A stretch of DNA of 32,744 nt from an uncultured Muribaculaceae bacterium. Lineage in GTDB: Bacteria > Bacteroidota > Bacteroidia > Bacteroidales > Muribaculaceae. This document shows positions 30,552-32,744 of the stretch, piece after piece. Position 1 is the stretch's first letter. Every line of letters starts with the position of its first letter. The position numbers were made by a program, and so were the translations under genes. The notes beneath the pieces were generated by a model, which was not told the origin of the DNA, did not search any database, and was given only the letters and a program-made list of their open reading frames with translations. The stretch lies in the NCBI GenBank assembly GCA_910584525.1, contig CAJUAT010000029.1, positions 1 through 32,744 of the forward strand. The letters run 5' to 3'.

Positions 30552-32230
30552 AAAACTCCACTGACAAGCAGGGTGTCAACGACAAGTCGCTCAACGCCCT
30601 TATAAAGAAAGCCGTCGCCGACAACTGGGACCGCATGGCCCTGTCGGACCTCGGTGGCACCAACTATCAGTTCTGCGACGTGGCCATATGGATAGCGAAG
30701 CTGCACATCCTCTTCGACAGCGCCGGCCTCAGACGTGGTGACAAGGTGGCGATTTGCGGCAAAAACTCCTCCAACTGGGCGGTGACATTTCTCGCCTGTC
30801 TCACCAGGGGTATCGTTGCCGTGCCGATTCTCCATGAGTTCAAACCTGATACCGTACATCACCTCATCAATCATTCGGAGGCCAAACTTCTCTTCGTGGA
30901 CGCCTCCATATGGGAGAATCTCGATGAAAGGCTTCTGCCAAACCTTATCGGCGCAATATATATCAGCGAGTTCGGCATGCCCTTCTCCCGTAGCGAGGCT
31001 CTCACCGAAGCCCGCAACAACATCAACGAGCGCTTCGGCAAACTGTATCCCTATGCCTTCACCAGGGAAAACATCGACTATTATGAGGATCAGCCGCAGG
31101 ACACGGCGGTAATCAACTATACATCGGGTTCTACAGGCATGTCGAAAGGCGTGGAGCTGCCATTCCTCAGCCTATGGAGCAACATCCGCTTCGCTCTCGA
31201 TAATCTTGAGTTCCTCAAGCCGGGTACCAATGTGGTCAACATGCTTCCGCTCGCCCATATGTACGGAATGGTGATCGAGATGCTCAATCCCTTTGTACAC
31301 GGATGTCACTGCTTCTTCCTCACCAAGCTTCCAAGTCCCAAGATCATCCTCAAGGCTTTCGCCGATGTTAAGCCGGCCCTTATAATCACGGTGCCGCTGA
31401 TTATGGAGAAGATTATCCGCAACAAGGTGTTCCCGCTCCTCGACAAGCCTCTGATGAAGGTGTTGCTGAAAGTGCCGTATATGGACGATTATCTGCTGGC
31501 CAAGGTCAAGGAAAACCTGATGCAGGCTTTCGGTGGCAATCTCAAGGAGCTGATTATAGGCGGTGCGCCGCTCAACGCCGACGTGGAGCGTTTCCTCTAC
31601 CGCATAGGCTTCCCCATCACGGTGGGATACGGCATGACGGAATGCGGGCCGCTCATATCCTACAGTCCTCACGAGACGTCGAAGCCCAATACTGTCGGCA
31701 AGGTCGTTGACCGTATGGAGGTCAGGATAGATTCACCCGACCCGGCCAATATTCCGGGCAACATTCTGGTGCGTGGCGACAATGTGATGAAAGGTTATCT
31801 CAAGAATCCGAAGGCCACCAAGGAGGTATTCCCCGACGACAGCGGCTGGATGAACACGGGCGACCTCGGCACCATCGACGAGGATGGTTTCATCTCCATC
31901 AAGGGCCGCAGCAAGACCATGATTCTCGGCCCCTCCGGCCAGAACATATATCCCGAGGAGATAGAGCAGAAGCTCAACAATCTTCCTTACGTCAACGAAT
32001 CGCTGATTATAGAGCGTAACGGCGCGCTGGAAGCTCTCGTCTATCCCGACTTCGACGCGGCACAGACACAGAGCCTCACCATGGAGGACCTGGAGAAAAT
32101 CATGGCCCAGAACCTCGTTGCCCTCAACAACGAAGTGCCCGCCTACTCCAAGGTAAAAGCCATAAAAATCATGGAGGAAGAATTCGAGAAGACTCCCAAG
32201 CGCAGCATCAAGCGCTATCTCTATCAATAA
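30548..32230 (+). CDS. AMP-forming acyl-CoA (or acyl-ACP) synthetase
   Basis: A 560-residue ANL-family enzyme that activates a fatty acid with ATP, first to acyl-AMP and then to a thioester. Motifs are the P-loop NYTSGSTGMSKGVELP (near 189-204), the adenine/AMP motif VGYGMTECGPL (near 359), GWMNTGDLGTIDEDGF (near 433) with the hinge GRSKTMILGPSGQNIYPEEIE, and the C-terminal KTPKRSIKRYLYQ with the presumed catalytic lysine in the last ten residues. It resembles Bacteroidetes long-chain fatty acid CoA ligases. No membrane anchor is visible. Translation is coupled to the upstream thioredoxin. Substrate chain length cannot be read from the sequence. Confidence 0.9.
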   Translation: MKNSTDKQGVNDKSLNALIKKAVADNWDRMALSDLGGTNYQFCDVAIWIAKLHILFDSAGLRRGDKVAICGKNSSNWAVTFLACLTRGIVAVPILHEFKPDTVHHLINHSEAKLLFVDASIWENLDERLLPNLIGAIYISEFGMPFSRSEALTEARNNINERFGKLYPYAFTRENIDYYEDQPQDTAVINYTSGSTGMSKGVELPFLSLWSNIRFALDNLEFLKPGTNVVNMLPLAHMYGMVIEMLNPFVHGCHCFFLTKLPSPKIILKAFADVKPALIITVPLIMEKIIRNKVFPLLDKPLMKVLLKVPYMDDYLLAKVKENLMQAFGGNLKELIIGGAPLNADVERFLYRIGFPITVGYGMTECGPLISYSPHETSKPNTVGKVVDRMEVRIDSPDPANIPGNILVRGDNVMKGYLKNPKATKEVFPDDSGWMNTGDLGTIDEDGFISIKGRSKTMILGPSGQNIYPEEIEQKLNNLPYVNESLIIERNGALEALVYPDFDAAQTQSLTMEDLEKIMAQNLVALNNEVPAYSKVKAIKIMEEEFEKTPKRSIKRYLYQ

Positions 32231-32248
32231 GCCCCCATCTTAGAACAC

Positions 32249-32264
32249 TTTCCTTAAAAGGAAA
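32249..32264 (+). terminator. Weak hairpin after the acyl-CoA synthetase
   Basis: TTTCCTT-AA-AAGGAAA forms a 7-bp AT-rich stem with too small a loop to be efficient and no clear T-run. It may mark a processed 3' end. Confidence 0.3.
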
Positions 32265-32360
32265 ATACAGACATAACACCTAAACAGTCTGACCATGAAT
32301 ATTGTCTGACAGTTATAGGTAAAACAGAAAGAATTTGCGCATTATGAGGATACGATGCGT

Positions 32361-32439
32361 TGTAGGGACGCGATTAATCGCGTCCGCATCCGTTGAAATT
32401 ACTCTCTTCATTCCGGACGCGATTAATCGCGTCCCTACA
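32361..32439. repeat. 79-bp palindromic element (nested inverted repeat, MITE/REP-like)
   Basis: Two perfectly inverted 26-bp arms (32361-32386 and 32414-32439) are separated by 27 bp. Each arm contains the 20-bp palindrome GGACGCGATTAATCGCGTCC. The GTAGGGACGCG-type sequence recalls dispersed palindromes in several phyla (from memory), so a mobilised REP/MITE-like repeat is likely. No transposase is nearby. Confidence 0.75.
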
Positions 32440-32474
32440 GGGTCAAATGCACATTTACTTTGTTTCCATATTAT

Positions 32475-32509
32475 AGAAAACGCTTCCTTTCTATCGGGAA
32501 GCGTTTTCT
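32475..32509. terminator. Strong symmetrical hairpin, probable bidirectional terminator
   Basis: A perfect 13-bp stem AGAAAACGCTTCC / GGAAGCGTTTTCT (32475-32487, 32497-32509) has a 9-base loop. Because the stem base is A/T, each strand has a T-rich run (GTTTTCT), which suits termination in both directions. Confidence 0.75.
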
Positions 32510-32744
32510 GTCTATAATCAATATTCATCCCCTACTGCATATCTATGCCCACAATATTCATATAACCCGAACTTTGTCTATATTGCATCCACCTCTTCAA
32601 TCTTATACCTGCTGTTAATATGTCAGTATGTCATTCTCTACCCAATATACCGGAATTTCACACCTTAAACACTCCAGCTTCAGAAATTATCGGAATTATA
32701 ATTGCATCTTAAAAAATATTTTAAAATTTATTGCCGAATATTTG

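Larger units (their letters stand above)
32231..32744. other. 514-bp non-coding region at the window end
   Basis: No convincing gene is seen. It contains a weak hairpin after the acyl-CoA synthetase stop (32249-32264), a 79-bp palindromic element (32361-32439), a strong hairpin (32475-32509) and an AT-rich tail. The tail may be the upstream region of a gene beyond the window. Confidence 0.7.

Noticed and set aside
32335..32517. Short coding frames over the palindromic element
   Set aside because: They arise from the palindrome and hairpin sequence on both strands and have no start context.

Overview
The window looks like chromosomal DNA from a gut-type Bacteroidales bacterium, most likely a Muribaculaceae relative (family-level inference only). 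The reasons are: repeated Bacteroidetes-type promoters (TTTG, about 20 bp, TAnnTTTG) with weak ribosome binding sites; an SDR-type threonine dehydrogenase paired with Kbl; a Rho factor with a very long disordered insert; a Porin_10-like protein; a DUF4301 protein; and a BspA-like leucine-rich repeat protein with a sorting-type tail. No tRNA, rRNA, CRISPR array, integrase or transposase was seen.

Layout. Positions 1-2151 are AT-rich accessory DNA with an AbiL/RloAB-type defence pair whose second gene, rloB, is broken by an in-frame amber codon. Positions 2169-9810 read leftward: an envelope hydrolase, rho, aroC (a short form), a TIGR01212 radical SAM protein, a secreted thioredoxin-fold protein and a secreted protein of unknown function. 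Positions 10089-15156 read rightward: a long RelA-type (p)ppGpp synthetase with an eroded hydrolase domain, then a tight lipoprotein/guanine deaminase/DUF4301 cluster. kbl (leftward) and tdh (rightward) are divergent, share overlapping promoters and form the threonine-to-glycine route. A porin and an LRR surface protein follow.

Positions 22240-28790 are a tetR-tolC-MFP-RND efflux operon ending in a small PII-like protein whose start overlaps the pump stop codon. The right end holds a DoxX-like membrane protein, a TlpA-like thioredoxin overlapping an acyl-CoA synthetase gene, and a 514 bp non-coding region with a 79 bp palindromic element and a strong hairpin.

The most unexpected pattern is non-coding. 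Short tandem repeats (units of 9, 10, 19 or 24 bp) sit within about 12 bp of, or overlap, the stop codons of at least six genes. Two of them, 16 kb apart, are six-copy 9-bp arrays built on the same 7-bp core in opposite orientation. At rho, a 24-bp duplication itself appears to create the present stop codon. These arrays and the RloB amber allele are the best candidates for something new. Everything else fits known families.
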